DNA of 64,000 nucleotides. Source: Thiobius zoothamnicola (GTDB lineage Bacteria; Pseudomonadota; Gammaproteobacteria; Chromatiales; Chromatiaceae). The notes under the pieces are model-generated. The model was not told where the DNA came from. It saw only the letters and a list, made by a program, of their open reading frames with translations, and searched no databases. How positions within the stretch are numbered: the first letter of the stretch is position 1; every line of letters starts with the position of its first letter. The translations under genes and the position numbers were made by a program. The DNA is taken from assembly GCA_963678215.1 (NCBI GenBank), contig OY782758.1:1612001-1676000 (forward strand), given 5' to 3'. Shown piece after piece: positions 27,066 to 36,370 of the stretch.

Positions 27066-28661
27066 ATGAAAATTGGCATCGCACAAATCAACCCGCTGGT
27101 CGGCGACATTGAAGGCAACGTCCAGCGCATCATTGATTGCGCCAACACCATGCAGGCGCAACAGGTGGATCTGCTGGTATTTCCTGAACTGACCCTGACC
27201 GGCTATCCACCTGAGGATTTGTTATTACGCCCTACCTGCCAAAAACGTGTGGATGCGGCAATCCAATACCTGTTGCGCGATGTCAAAGACATCACCTTGG
27301 TTATCGGATTCCCGGGCGAACGCGATGGTCAACGCTATAATATGGCCGCCGCCCTACGCAATGGCCGGATTTTGGCTGAATATCGCAAGCGCGAACTGCC
27401 GAACTACAACGTATTTGACGAACGGCGCTATTTCTCCCCTGGTGACGACTGTGTCACCTTCACCCAAAACGGTATTCGTTTCGCGCTGTTGATCTGCGAA
27501 GACATCTGGTTTGACCAACCTGCCGCCGATGCCGCTGCTGTCGGCGCGCAATGGATATTCAACTTGAATGCCTCGCCATTTCATCGTGGCAAAGCCGCAG
27601 AGCGCGAAAATCAGGTGAAAACGCTCGCCAAACACCATCAAATCAACATTTTGTATGTTAATCAGGTTGGCGGACAAGATGAACTGGTGTTCGACGGCGC
27701 ATCCTTCGCCGTCAACACGCAGGGTGAATTGGTCAGTCGTTGCGACATGTTCGCCGAGCAACAAACCGTCATCCCAATCAATGACCGGGGAATGCCGCAA
27801 CTCGGCCACCGCCAGCCTTGGCTGGATCAAAACGCTGAAGTTTATCAAGCCCTGGTGCATGGAACGCGTGACTACATCCGCAAAAACACATTTAACGGCG
27901 TGGTACTGGGGCTTTCCGGCGGCATCGACTCAGCGCTGACTTTGGCTATCGCCGTTGATGCCGTGGGCGCGAAAAATGTTGACGCCGTGCTCATGCCATC
28001 CCGTTATACCGCTGACATCAGCAACCACGATGCCATACAGCAAGCCGAAATACTTGGTGTCAAACACCAGACCATTCCCATTGAACCCGCTTTCCAAGCC
28101 TTTCAGACGATGTTGGCGGAGACGTTTGCGGGATTGCCGAACGATGTCACGGAAGAAAACATCCAGTCACGCTGCCGAGGCCTGATTCTGATGGCGATCA
28201 GCAACAAAACTGGCCGGTTATTACTGACCACAGGCAACAAAAGCGAAATGTCCGTTGGTTACGCCACGCTCTATGGCGACATGAACGGTGGCTTTGCTCC
28301 ACTCAAAGACACCCCTAAATGCCTGGTCTACCAACTCGCACGCTGGCGTAACCAGGGCGGTGAAATCATACCGCAACGGGTCATTGATCGACCGCCCTCA
28401 GCGGAGCTGCGCCCCGACCAAAAAGACAGCGACAACTTGCCAGACTATGAAGTACTGGACGCCATTATTGAAGGTTATGTTGAGCAGGACCAATCCATTG
28501 AGGAACTGGTTGATGCCGGTTTCTCCGCAGACACTGTGCAACGCATTACCCGCCTGATTGATCGCAGTGAATACAAACGCCGCCAGGCAGCACCTGGTGT
28601 CAAAATCACCCAACGCGCCTATGGTCGGGACAGACGTTATCCCATTGTGAATGGATTTTGA
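27066..28661 (+). CDS. nadE: Glutamine-dependent NAD+ synthetase
   Basis: Makes NAD+ from deamido-NAD+ using ammonia from glutamine. 531 residues. The N-terminal nitrilase-type amidase domain carries the triad Glu in FPELTLTGYPPEDLL, Lys in YRKRELPNYNVFDERRYF and Cys in LLICEDIWF. The C-terminal synthetase has the PP-loop LGLSGGIDSALTLA, TTGNKSEMSVGYATLYGDM and DRPPSAEL. It lies 43 bases after sucD and could be read with it. Confidence 0.95.
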   Translation: MKIGIAQINPLVGDIEGNVQRIIDCANTMQAQQVDLLVFPELTLTGYPPEDLLLRPTCQKRVDAAIQYLLRDVKDITLVIGFPGERDGQRYNMAAALRNGRILAEYRKRELPNYNVFDERRYFSPGDDCVTFTQNGIRFALLICEDIWFDQPAADAAAVGAQWIFNLNASPFHRGKAAERENQVKTLAKHHQINILYVNQVGGQDELVFDGASFAVNTQGELVSRCDMFAEQQTVIPINDRGMPQLGHRQPWLDQNAEVYQALVHGTRDYIRKNTFNGVVLGLSGGIDSALTLAIAVDAVGAKNVDAVLMPSRYTADISNHDAIQQAEILGVKHQTIPIEPAFQAFQTMLAETFAGLPNDVTEENIQSRCRGLILMAISNKTGRLLLTTGNKSEMSVGYATLYGDMNGGFAPLKDTPKCLVYQLARWRNQGGEIIPQRVIDRPPSAELRPDQKDSDNLPDYEVLDAIIEGYVEQDQSIEELVDAGFSADTVQRITRLIDRSEYKRRQAAPGVKITQRAYGRDRRYPIVNGF

Positions 28662-28824
28662 CTTTTATCCCCCCAGGATCTGGCTCTCCAAATTCGACGC
28701 CAGCTTGAAATCCAATTGAGATCGTTGACAAAGTATGCACCTCACCCAAGCAGCAGAGAATCCAGATTGAACCCGGAATACAATAAAGGCTATGCTTCCG
28801 GCAAAACCAACATGGGAAAGTCAT

Positions 28825-29163
28825 ATGAAAAAAGTTGAAGCGATCATCAAACCCTTTAAATTGGACGACGTACGTGAGGCCCTATCCAATATCGGGGTCA
28901 ACGGCATGTCTGTCACCGAGATAAAGGGATTTGGTCGCCAGAAAGGCCATACGGAACTTTATCGCGGTGCTGAATATGTGGTCGATTTTCTCCCCAAGCT
29001 ACGTCTTGAAATTGTGATCAACGACGCTCAACTGGAAGACTGTATTGAAGCCATCACCAATGCCGCCCGCACTGGCAAAATCGGTGACGGTAAAATATTC
29101 GTGACTCAAGTTGAGCAAGTCATCCGCATTCGTACTGGCGAACAAGGCGACGAAGCCATCTGA
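28825..29163 (+). CDS. glnB: Nitrogen regulatory protein P-II
   Basis: Trimeric signal protein (112 residues) sensing 2-oxoglutarate, ATP and glutamine state. Start at the ATG at 28825. MKKVEAIIKPFKLDDVREAL, the T-loop with the uridylylation Tyr51 in RGAEYVVDFLPK, and the C-terminal signature (TGKIGDGKIFVTQVEQVIRI) are intact. It stands near nadE, as in several gammaproteobacteria; no amtB is adjacent, which favours GlnB over GlnK. Confidence 0.93.
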   Translation: MKKVEAIIKPFKLDDVREALSNIGVNGMSVTEIKGFGRQKGHTELYRGAEYVVDFLPKLRLEIVINDAQLEDCIEAITNAARTGKIGDGKIFVTQVEQVIRIRTGEQGDEAI

Positions 29164-29247
29164 TCATTTCAACTGCCTGCCTAACGACATGATTTAGTGC
29201 CCCAACAAACCGGAGACATTCACTCCGGTTTGCTCCACCTCTCCGCC

Positions 29248-29964
29248 ATGACGCAATCCCCCCCTAAAGCCCTATTGTTTGACCTGGATGGTACGCTGGC
29301 TGACACAGCCCCGGATCTGGCTTACGCGCTCAACCAAACGTTGCAACATTACGGCGAACCTGCTTTACCCTATCAAGCAATCCGTCCCGTTGTATCCCAT
29401 GGCGGTCTGGCGTTGATTCAGTTGGGTTTTCACTTAAATCCCGGAGATGATGGGTTTGATGAGCGCCGTCAATATCTGCTTGACGTTTATCGCCAGAACC
29501 TATGCCGTGAGACCCGCTTGTTTGACGGGATGGCGCAAGTGATTCAACATCTCAAAGCCGCCGGAATCCCTTGGGGTATCGTCACCAACAAACCGGCCTG
29601 GCTGACCGATCCGCTGACCCAAAAACTGGACATTGATCAACAAACCAACGCCATCATCAGCGGCGACACTTGCGCGCATCGCAAACCTCACCCAGAGCCG
29701 ATACGTTACGCCTGCCGCCTGTTACAAGTTGAACCTACAGAAACTTGGTACATCGGCGACGCCGAACGCGATATTCAAGCTGGGCGCTCAGCCGGATGCG
29801 ATAAACTGATTGGCGCAGGTTTTGGTTATATCCACCCGACCGACGCGATTGAAACATGGCATGCGGATTATATTATCAACCATCCTTGTGAACTGATTCC
29901 GCTCATCACCGGAGAAATACCCCAATCCGGGCGGACAATCCTTTCAAATCCTCTAGACCAATAA
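29248..29964 (+). CDS. HAD phosphatase, MupP/Gph family
   Basis: Haloacid dehalogenase-type phosphatase of about 238 residues. Motif I LLFDLDGTLADTAPD, motif II GIVTNKPAW, motif III Lys in HRKPHPEP, motif IV YIGDAERDIQAG. The tail FGYIHPTD...WHADYIINHPCEL resembles MupP (N-acetylmuramate 6-phosphate phosphatase of cell-wall recycling) more than phosphoglycolate phosphatase, but I cannot separate them by eye. Start at the ATG at 29248; the open frame to a GTG at 29197 adds an unconserved piece. Confidence 0.8.
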   Translation: MTQSPPKALLFDLDGTLADTAPDLAYALNQTLQHYGEPALPYQAIRPVVSHGGLALIQLGFHLNPGDDGFDERRQYLLDVYRQNLCRETRLFDGMAQVIQHLKAAGIPWGIVTNKPAWLTDPLTQKLDIDQQTNAIISGDTCAHRKPHPEPIRYACRLLQVEPTETWYIGDAERDIQAGRSAGCDKLIGAGFGYIHPTDAIETWHADYIINHPCELIPLITGEIPQSGRTILSNPLDQ

Positions 29965-30124
29965 GACTCAATGGATAGAAAAATTGGCAAAATATGCCGG
30001 GTTAGTGTGTAATTGATGACCAAAGTCGCATGATATGCATTTTTATATCTGATAGCGGCTCAGTTAAACATTAGCCAGCTCATCAATAAAACCACAATAA
30101 GCACCTCCTCCAAAGGCATGGACT

Positions 30125-30478
30125 ATGAATCTTTCCTCCTATGCAGATCCTCTGACTCATGATTTAGATGCCAACATATCACTCTTACAAGGCGACGAGG
30201 ACATTGAACGGGCCTCCCGATCGCTGAAGGCGATGTCCCATCCTTTGCGCCTGAAAATTCTCTGTACTTTGGGCGGTGAGGAAATCAGCGTTCAGGATAT
30301 CGTCGAACGCGTTGGCACTTCACAAAGCAATATCTCGCAACACCTTGCCATTTTACGCGATAAAGGTATCCTCTGTTCGCGCAAAGATGCCAACCGGGTC
30401 TTTTACCGGGTCAGCAACAATCGCACTTTACGCCTGATCTGCATGATGCGCGAAGTATTCTGCAACAGCGAACATTAA
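30125..30478 (+). CDS. ArsR-family transcriptional regulator
   Basis: Winged-helix repressor, 117 residues. After a variable N-terminus come LKAMSHPLRLKILCTLG, then the helix-turn-helix VQDIVERVGTSQSNISQHLAILRDKGILCSRK and FYRVSN. No clear metal-binding CxC is present; cysteines occur only singly. It precedes the rhodanese gene by 21 bases, so a sulfur or redox signal is plausible but not shown. Confidence 0.88.
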   Translation: MNLSSYADPLTHDLDANISLLQGDEDIERASRSLKAMSHPLRLKILCTLGGEEISVQDIVERVGTSQSNISQHLAILRDKGILCSRKDANRVFYRVSNNRTLRLICMMREVFCNSEH

Positions 30479-30499
30479 CTGAGAGATACTCAAAACCCT

Positions 30500-30925
30500 A
30501 TGGACCAATACATTGAATTCGCCAGCAACCATATTTTTCTGGTCAGTGCTTTTTTCATTGTCGCCAGCCTTTTAGCCTGGAATCTGATCAATAATCCAGG
30601 CGGAAAATTCAATGTCGGGCCATCCGACGCCACGCGCCTGATCAATCAGGAAGACGCTTTGATTCTGGATGTACGCTCAATGGCGGAATTCAAAGGCGGA
30701 CATATTATTAACGCTGAAAATGCGCCGCTAAACAGCTTAAAAAACCATTTAAAGAAGCTGGAAAAACACAAACAACAAACACTGATCGCCGTCTGTCAAA
30801 GCGGCTCCCGTTCAGCCAGCGCCTGCACGACCTTACGTAAAGCGGGGTTTGAACACGTTTATAACCTGCAAGGCGGCATGATGGCCTGGGAAAACGCCAA
30901 CCTGCCGGTGAAACGCGGTAAATAA
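30500..30925 (+). CDS. Membrane-anchored rhodanese (YibN-like)
   Basis: 141 residues: one N-terminal membrane segment (FLVSAFFIVASLLAWNLI), then a rhodanese domain with DVRSMAEFKGGHI and the active loop CQSGSRSA carrying the catalytic cysteine, ending YNLQGGMMAWENANLP. Matches YibN, which in E. coli also lies close to secB and gpsA. Likely a sulfur carrier or sulfurtransferase at the inner membrane. Confidence 0.9.
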   Translation: MDQYIEFASNHIFLVSAFFIVASLLAWNLINNPGGKFNVGPSDATRLINQEDALILDVRSMAEFKGGHIINAENAPLNSLKNHLKKLEKHKQQTLIAVCQSGSRSASACTTLRKAGFEHVYNLQGGMMAWENANLPVKRGK

Positions 30926-30959
30926 TGCCTGACGTAAAACCACTCTGATTGGGAAAATC

Positions 30960-31418
30960 ATGCCAGAAACCACTAAAAACGAACGTTCGTTTGCCATTCA
31001 ACGGCTCTACACCAAGGATGTGTCCTTTGAATCCCCTCACTCGCCGCAAATCTTTCTTGAAGACACCCAACCGGAAATCCAGCTCAACCTCAACAATACC
31101 GCCAATCCACTGAATGAAAATCACCATGAGGCCGTGCTGACTCTGCAAGTTGAAGGCCGCCACCAAGAAAAAACCCTCTTTTTGATTGAAGTGCATCAAG
31201 CTGGCATCTTTCTCGTTTCCGGCTTCCAAAAAGAAGAAATGCCCCCTCTGTTCAATATCGGCATCCCCAACATTCTGTTTCCTTATGCGCGTGAAACCGT
31301 GTCCGATCTGGCGATGCGCGGTGGGCTGCCTCAGCTCATCCTCCAGCCCATCAACTTTGAAGCCATGTATGCGCAAAAAATGGCATCTGCGGGGCAATCC
31401 ACAACAACCGAATCGTAA
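30960..31418 (+). CDS. secB: Protein-export chaperone SecB
   Basis: Tetrameric cytosolic chaperone that keeps preproteins unfolded for SecA. 152 residues: FAIQRLYTKDVSFESPHSPQIF at the N-terminus, then FLIEVHQAGIFLVSGF, and FPYARETVSDLAMRGGLPQLILQPINF, the family signature. Six bases separate it from gpsA. Characteristic of proteobacteria. Confidence 0.96.
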   Translation: MPETTKNERSFAIQRLYTKDVSFESPHSPQIFLEDTQPEIQLNLNNTANPLNENHHEAVLTLQVEGRHQEKTLFLIEVHQAGIFLVSGFQKEEMPPLFNIGIPNILFPYARETVSDLAMRGGLPQLILQPINFEAMYAQKMASAGQSTTTES

Positions 31419-31424
31419 GCTGAA

Positions 31425-32423
31425 ATGGATGACAGTCAAACAACCATTGCCGTGCTCGGCGCAGGCTCATGGGGTACAGCGCTGGCGCTTCAACTCGCCA
31501 AGCGTTTCAAAGTCAATTTATGGGGCCATTTAACCGAGGACATCCAGAAACTGCGGCAAGCGGGTGAGAACACCCTATACCTGCCCGGCATCTCTTTTCC
31601 CGCAACATTACAACCCACTGACGACTTAGCGGCGGCCATTGAACAAGCCGATGAAATCTTAGTCGTCGTGCCCAGTCACGCATTCGCTGAAACTTGCGCC
31701 AGACTCGCCGCCCTCAAACCGGATCTCCGCTATTTAAGTTGGGCGACCAAAGGGTTTGATTCAACCACCACGGATCTGCTCAGCGATGTGGCCAAACGTT
31801 ATTTCCCGGCTGCGGCGTTAGCCATGCTGTCCGGACCAACGTTCGCCAAAGAAGTTGCGTTGGGCATGCCAACCGCCATCACCATCGCAGCCACCTCTGA
31901 GGATTACGCCCGACGCCTCAGCCAATACCTGCATGCCGATGCGATGCGCGCCTACACAATCAGCGATTTGATCGGCATACAGGTTGGTTCAGCCTGCAAA
32001 AATATCATCGCCATCGCCTCCGGCATCAATGATGGCTTAGGGTTTGGTGCCAACGCCCGCGCTGCTTTAATCACCAGAGGACTGGCTGAAATCACCCGCC
32101 TTGGCGTGGCGTTAGGCGGCAAACCGGAAACTTTTATGGGACTCACTGGCTTAGGCGATCTGGTGCTGACCTGCACCGATAATCAATCGCGGAACCGACG
32201 CCTCGGGCTGGCTTTAGCCGAGGGCCAGTCGATTGCGGAAGCGAAGTCCTCCATCGGTCAGGAAGTCGAAGGCATTCATGCAACGCGTGAAGTCTGGCTA
32301 AAAGCACGAAAATCCGGCGTGGAGATGCCGATCACCGAACAAACCTATCATGTCCTCTATCAATCCATGTCACCACGCACCGCTGTCGCCAATCTCCTGG
32401 CGCGCGGAGCCAGACCTGAATGA
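31425..32423 (+). CDS. gpsA: Glycerol-3-phosphate dehydrogenase [NAD(P)+]
   Basis: Makes sn-glycerol 3-phosphate for phospholipids. 332 residues: Rossmann motif VLGAGSWGTALALQLA, then LSGPTFAKEVALGMPTA, the catalytic lysine in GSACKNIIAIASGINDGLG, LTGLGDLVLTCT, and RNRRLGLALAEG. Overlaps the next small gene by 4 bases. Confidence 0.95.
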   Translation: MDDSQTTIAVLGAGSWGTALALQLAKRFKVNLWGHLTEDIQKLRQAGENTLYLPGISFPATLQPTDDLAAAIEQADEILVVVPSHAFAETCARLAALKPDLRYLSWATKGFDSTTTDLLSDVAKRYFPAAALAMLSGPTFAKEVALGMPTAITIAATSEDYARRLSQYLHADAMRAYTISDLIGIQVGSACKNIIAIASGINDGLGFGANARAALITRGLAEITRLGVALGGKPETFMGLTGLGDLVLTCTDNQSRNRRLGLALAEGQSIAEAKSSIGQEVEGIHATREVWLKARKSGVEMPITEQTYHVLYQSMSPRTAVANLLARGARPE

Positions 32424-32710
32424 GTATGCCCATGTCTTATCAAATCCTGGTTGACAACATTAAATGCGGCGGTTGCGCCAACAGCATCCGCAAACAACTC
32501 ACCCAGCTTGATGGCGTCAGCCATGTCGAGGTGATCATTGACTCCGGCACGGTCAACATCACCGGCGACGCTGGGCAGCGTGAACAAGTCATCAAAACAT
32601 TACGTAAACTCGGTTATCCGGAAACCGGTTCGGTCCAAGGTCTGGAAGCCGCTGGTGCTAAGGCCAAATCTTATATCGCCTGTGCAGCAGGCCGCTTAAC
32701 AAGCTGTTGA
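32420..32710 (+). CDS. Heavy-metal-associated (HMA) domain protein
   Basis: 96-residue protein with a single HMA fold: ILVDNIKCGGCANSIRKQL, with the metal-binding CxxC, followed by the beta-alpha-beta pattern VEVIIDSGTVNITG...LRKLGYPE. A short C-terminal tail carries two more cysteines (YIACAAG and the final Cys). Its start overlaps the gpsA stop as ATGA. Probably a copper or other soft-metal carrier; no P-type ATPase is nearby. Confidence 0.82.
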   Translation: MSMPMSYQILVDNIKCGGCANSIRKQLTQLDGVSHVEVIIDSGTVNITGDAGQREQVIKTLRKLGYPETGSVQGLEAAGAKAKSYIACAAGRLTSC

Positions 32711-32732
32711 AAATAAACCGATACGACGAGGA

Positions 32733-33197
32733 CTATTCACCCGAGGCGAAATCAAGCTGACGCCACGCCTCATAGGCTAAAACAGCCACACTGTTCGACA
32801 AATTCAAACTGCGCCGACCCGCCAACATCGGGATACGCAAACACTGATCCGCAGGCAAACCCTCCAACACCGCTTGAGGTAATCCACGGGTTTCCGGGCC
32901 AAACAACAAAGCATCACCGGCTTGATAGCGCACCTGATCATAACGCTGTCCGCCGCGCGTCGATATCGCCCACAAACGATTGGGCTGAATCTCCTTCATA
33001 CACTGGGCCAGATCAACATGCTGGCGCACTTCAGCGAACTCATGGTAATCCAAACCAGCCCGGCGCAAGCGTTTATCATCCCAAGTGAAACCTAACGGCT
33101 TGATCAAGTGCAAAGCCGCCCCAGTATTCGCGCATAAACGTATGATGTTGCCGGTATTGGGCGGTATTTCCGGTTGATATAGAATCACATAAAACAC
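32733..33197 (-). CDS. trmL: tRNA (cytidine(34)-2'-O)-methyltransferase
   Basis: SPOUT methyltransferase acting on the wobble base of leucine tRNAs. 154 residues with VILYQPEIPPNTGNIIRLCANTG... (first part), PLGFTWDDKRLRRAGLDY, FGPETRGLP and the knot motif RIPMLAGRRSLNLSNSVAV. A GTG start at 33197 gives exactly the N-terminal length of E. coli TrmL. Its start is 16 bases from that of the divergent pyrD, so the two ribosome binding sites overlap. Confidence 0.93.
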   Translation of the reverse strand: MFYVILYQPEIPPNTGNIIRLCANTGAALHLIKPLGFTWDDKRLRRAGLDYHEFAEVRQHVDLAQCMKEIQPNRLWAISTRGGQRYDQVRYQAGDALLFGPETRGLPQAVLEGLPADQCLRIPMLAGRRSLNLSNSVAVLAYEAWRQLDFASGE

Positions 33198-33213
33198 TTG
33201 CAGGAACCTTTTA

Positions 33214-34191
33214 ATGTCTCAACCCGACCCTCGCCTAGCGCAAACTTTCTGCGGCATGTCATTCGCCAGCCCACTCGTATTACTTTCCGGTTGCGTGGGA
33301 TTCGGCGAAGAATACACCCGGATAGAAGGCTTCTCCAACCGCGACTGCGGGGCCATCTGTCTGAAAGGAACCACGGCTGCACCACGTTCCGGGAATCCTC
33401 CTCATCGTATCTATGAAACATCCAGCGGCATGCTAAACGCCATCGGCCTGCAAAACCCAGGCGTTGATCACGTCATTCAAAATATCCTGCCCGAACTGGA
33501 TTTCAATGAAACCCGGTTCATCGCCAATGTATCCGGTTCAACTTTGGAGGAATACCGCGAAGTCACCCGGAAATTCAATGATTCACCCATTGACGCGATT
33601 GAAGTCAATATCTCCTGCCCCAATGTGAAAGCAGGCGGCGTCGCCTTCGGCAATGACCCGGACATGTCTGCCAAAGTGGTTGAAGCTTGCCGCGAAGTCA
33701 CCGCAAAACCCTTGATCATTAAACTTTCGCCGAACCAGACGGATATCGCCGGCAATGCCGCTGGCTGTATTGAAGCTGGTGCCGACGCTTTCGCCGTGAT
33801 CAATACCCTGATGGGCATGGCCATTGATATTGAAAACCGCCGTCCCTACATCGGCAACAATCAGAGCGGCTTGTCAGGGCCAGCGATCAAGCCCATTGCA
33901 TTACTCAAATGCCATCAGGTTTATCAAGTCAGCAAGGCACACGATATCCCCATTATCGGTCAGGGCGGCATCACCAACGCGGTAGACGCCATCGAATTTC
34001 TACTTGCCGGAGCCAGTGCTGTGGGTATCGGCACTGCCTTGTTTTATGACCCACTGGTATTGCCCAAAATCAATCAAGGCATATTGGATTATATGCATCA
34101 GCATAAAATCCAATCCATCAGCGAACTGACCGGCACCTTGCAATTGAACAGTGCCGATTCAGCGCTGGCAGGGACAGGCTGCTCATGCTGA
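33214..34191 (+). CDS. pyrD: Dihydroorotate dehydrogenase, class 1 (catalytic subunit type)
   Basis: Oxidises dihydroorotate to orotate in pyrimidine synthesis. 325 residues: FASPLVLLSGCVGFGEEYTR, KGTTAAPRSGNPPHRIYET, LNAIGLQNPGV, the catalytic cysteine in VNISCPNVKAGG, and INTLMGMAIDIENRRP and GQGGITNAVDAIEFLLAGA. A cysteine in the active loop and the cytosolic form place it in class 1B, which normally works with the iron-sulfur subunit PyrK; none is adjacent. Most gammaproteobacteria have the membrane class 2 enzyme instead. Confidence 0.88.
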   Translation: MSQPDPRLAQTFCGMSFASPLVLLSGCVGFGEEYTRIEGFSNRDCGAICLKGTTAAPRSGNPPHRIYETSSGMLNAIGLQNPGVDHVIQNILPELDFNETRFIANVSGSTLEEYREVTRKFNDSPIDAIEVNISCPNVKAGGVAFGNDPDMSAKVVEACREVTAKPLIIKLSPNQTDIAGNAAGCIEAGADAFAVINTLMGMAIDIENRRPYIGNNQSGLSGPAIKPIALLKCHQVYQVSKAHDIPIIGQGGITNAVDAIEFLLAGASAVGIGTALFYDPLVLPKINQGILDYMHQHKIQSISELTGTLQLNSADSALAGTGCSC

Positions 34192-34240
34192 GCTGAACAA
34201 ATCGCATCAACAATGCCGCACCTCCATCCTACTGGCAAGA

Positions 34241-35248
34241 CTACACCTGATAATAATCACGGTACCAGTCAACGAACCGCGCGACCCCTTCCTCAACCGG
34301 CGTATTTGGCCGATAACCCATATCGTTGACCAAATCCGCCACATCAGCGTAGGTATCCGGCACATCCCCCGGCTGTAATGGCAACATTTCCTTTTCCGCT
34401 GTTTTGCCCAGGCATTGCTCCAATGTGCTGATGTAATGCATCAATTCGACCGGCTGATTATTGCCAATGTTGTATAAACGATAAGGGACTTGACTGGATG
34501 CATTGTCAGGATGATCGCTATTCCAGTCTGGATTTGGTTCCGCTGGTTTACCCAATACCCGGATAACACCCTCCACAATATCGTCAATGTAGGTGAAATC
34601 GCGCCGATGCTGGCCATAATTAAAAACTTGAATAGGCTCACCGGCCAGAATTTTGCGGGTAAACAAAAATAGCGCCATATCCGGGCGTCCCCAAGGCCCA
34701 TATACCGTGAAAAAACGCAACCCTGTGGTCGGGATTTGATACAGGTGGCTATAGGTATGAGCCATCAGTTCATTCGCTTTTTTACTGGCGGCATACAAGC
34801 TGACCGGGTGATTCACATTATCATGCACCGAAAAGGGCATGGTGGTATTCGATCCGTACACCGAACTGGATGACGCATAGACCAGATGCTCAACCTGTTG
34901 ATGGCGGCAACCTTCCAAAATATTGCCAAATCCAACCAGATTACTATCAACATAGGCCGCCGGGTTTTGAATAGAGTAACGTACGCCCGCCTGCGCCGCC
35001 AGATTGACCACGCGTTGCGGCTGATATCTGGCGAAAGTTTCAGCGATCAGAGCGCGATTCTCTATCCGCGCCCGCACATCCGTATAACCCTCATACGCCA
35101 AAACACGTTGCAAACGCGCTTCTTTAAGGCTGACATCATAGTAATCATCCAACGCATCAACCCCAATAACCTCATCCCCACGTTCCAATAAACGTAAAGC
35201 CAGTGTGGAACCAATGAAGCCGGCGCTGCCAGTGATCAGAATGCGCAT
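34241..35248 (-). CDS. NAD-dependent epimerase, UDP-glucuronate 4-epimerase type
   Basis: Extended short-chain dehydrogenase of 335 residues. NAD site ILITGSAGFIGSTLALRLL, GVDALDDYYDVSLKEARL, NLAAQAGVRYSIQNP, catalytic SSSSVYG and YAASKKANE, then FFTVYGPWGRPDMALFLFT. These features match UDP-glucuronate 4-epimerases that supply UDP-galacturonate for surface polysaccharide. No other polysaccharide gene is close, so the product is inferred from the family. Confidence 0.88.
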   Translation of the reverse strand: MRILITGSAGFIGSTLALRLLERGDEVIGVDALDDYYDVSLKEARLQRVLAYEGYTDVRARIENRALIAETFARYQPQRVVNLAAQAGVRYSIQNPAAYVDSNLVGFGNILEGCRHQQVEHLVYASSSSVYGSNTTMPFSVHDNVNHPVSLYAASKKANELMAHTYSHLYQIPTTGLRFFTVYGPWGRPDMALFLFTRKILAGEPIQVFNYGQHRRDFTYIDDIVEGVIRVLGKPAEPNPDWNSDHPDNASSQVPYRLYNIGNNQPVELMHYISTLEQCLGKTAEKEMLPLQPGDVPDTYADVADLVNDMGYRPNTPVEEGVARFVDWYRDYYQV

Positions 35249-35266
35249 GTTGAAGTCACCCGAAAA

Positions 35267-35563
35267 TTAGGATTGTGGTAAAAGTATCTGCGGTTTTTTG
35301 GGATTACGTCTGAATAACACACCCATTTGGCCGATTTGCTGCACCAACTCCGCATGACTATGCTCAATCAGCCTGGCCAGCATCTGCTGGCGCTCAGATC
35401 GCTCCGCCACAATCTTCACCTTGATCAATTCATGATCATCCAAAGCCTCATCCAAAGCTTGCAGAATACTTTCCCGAACGCCTTGTTGACCCACCCGCAC
35501 GACAGGTTTCAATTGATGCCCAAGGCGGCGAAGATAACGGATTTGATGGGCGGACAAAGACAT
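35267..35563 (-). CDS. yhbY: Ribosome assembly RNA-binding protein YhbY
   Basis: CRM-domain protein of about 98 residues that binds pre-50S particles. LSAHQIRYLRRLGHQLKPVVRVGQQG, ALDDHELIKVKI, and IGQMGVLFRRNPKKP are typical, including the GxxG-like loop. Start set at the ATG at 35563; the upstream TTG is less likely. Divergent from rlmE with 62 bases between, the arrangement known from E. coli. Confidence 0.92.
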   Translation of the reverse strand: MSLSAHQIRYLRRLGHQLKPVVRVGQQGVRESILQALDEALDDHELIKVKIVAERSERQQMLARLIEHSHAELVQQIGQMGVLFRRNPKKPQILLPQS

Positions 35564-35625
35564 TGATAATATCAACAGATAAAAACCCGCTAATATAACG
35601 CTTTTATTCCCTTGATGTCACTTGA

Positions 35626-36255
35626 ATGAGTCAATCCAAAAGCAGTCATCGCTGGATGCAACGCCACATCAATGATGAATATGTGCGACTTGCACAGAAA
35701 GCAGGCTACCGCTCGCGCGCCGCTTATAAACTCCTGGAAATTCAAGCGAAAGATCGCTGCATCAAGCCCGGCCAATTGATTATTGATCTGGGCGCGGCGC
35801 CCGGCGGCTGGCTCCAGGTCGCCCAAAAGGCGACCGGACCTCAAGGCGCAGTGATCGGCCTGGATCTGCTGGAAATCGCACCATTACATGACGTACAACT
35901 GATTCAAGGCGACTTTTCCATGGATGACACGCTAACCCAACTAAAAACCCTACTGGAAAATCGCCCGGTTGATCTTGTAATTTCGGATATGGCCCCCAAT
36001 GTAAGCGGCATCAATGCCGTTGATCAACCACGCTCCATGTATCTATGTGAATTGGCGTTGGACTTCTGCGACCAACACCTAAAACCAGGAGGAGGCTTCA
36101 TCTGTAAAGTATTTCAGGGTGAAGGTTTTGACAATTTCATCAAAAGCGTCAGAAATCGTTTCAATCGCGTAGTGACCCGCAAGCCCAAAGCCTCGCGCCC
36201 GAAAAGCCGTGAGGTCTATCTGGTCGCCAGTCACTACCGCCAGAAAACCATCTGA
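35626..36255 (+). CDS. rlmE: 23S rRNA (uridine2552-2'-O)-methyltransferase
   Basis: RlmE (FtsJ/RrmJ) methylates U2552 late in 50S assembly. 209 residues: RAAYKLLEIQ (catalytic Lys), SAM motif LIIDLGAAPGGWLQVA, VISDMAPNVSG (catalytic Asp), CKVFQGEGFDNF (catalytic Lys), and SREVYLVA (catalytic Glu). It precedes ftsH by 115 bases in the conserved yhbY/rlmE-ftsH-folP-glmM order. Confidence 0.95.
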   Translation: MSQSKSSHRWMQRHINDEYVRLAQKAGYRSRAAYKLLEIQAKDRCIKPGQLIIDLGAAPGGWLQVAQKATGPQGAVIGLDLLEIAPLHDVQLIQGDFSMDDTLTQLKTLLENRPVDLVISDMAPNVSGINAVDQPRSMYLCELALDFCDQHLKPGGGFICKVFQGEGFDNFIKSVRNRFNRVVTRKPKASRPKSREVYLVASHYRQKTI

Positions 36256-36370
36256 TGTCATCAATTAAGGACAAAGATTCCCACGCGACTTCCCAGACCG
36301 CCAAAAACAACGTTTTTTGACTGTCGGTTAATTGCTATGATGCGCACAATACATGAGAGGCTGACAAAGT

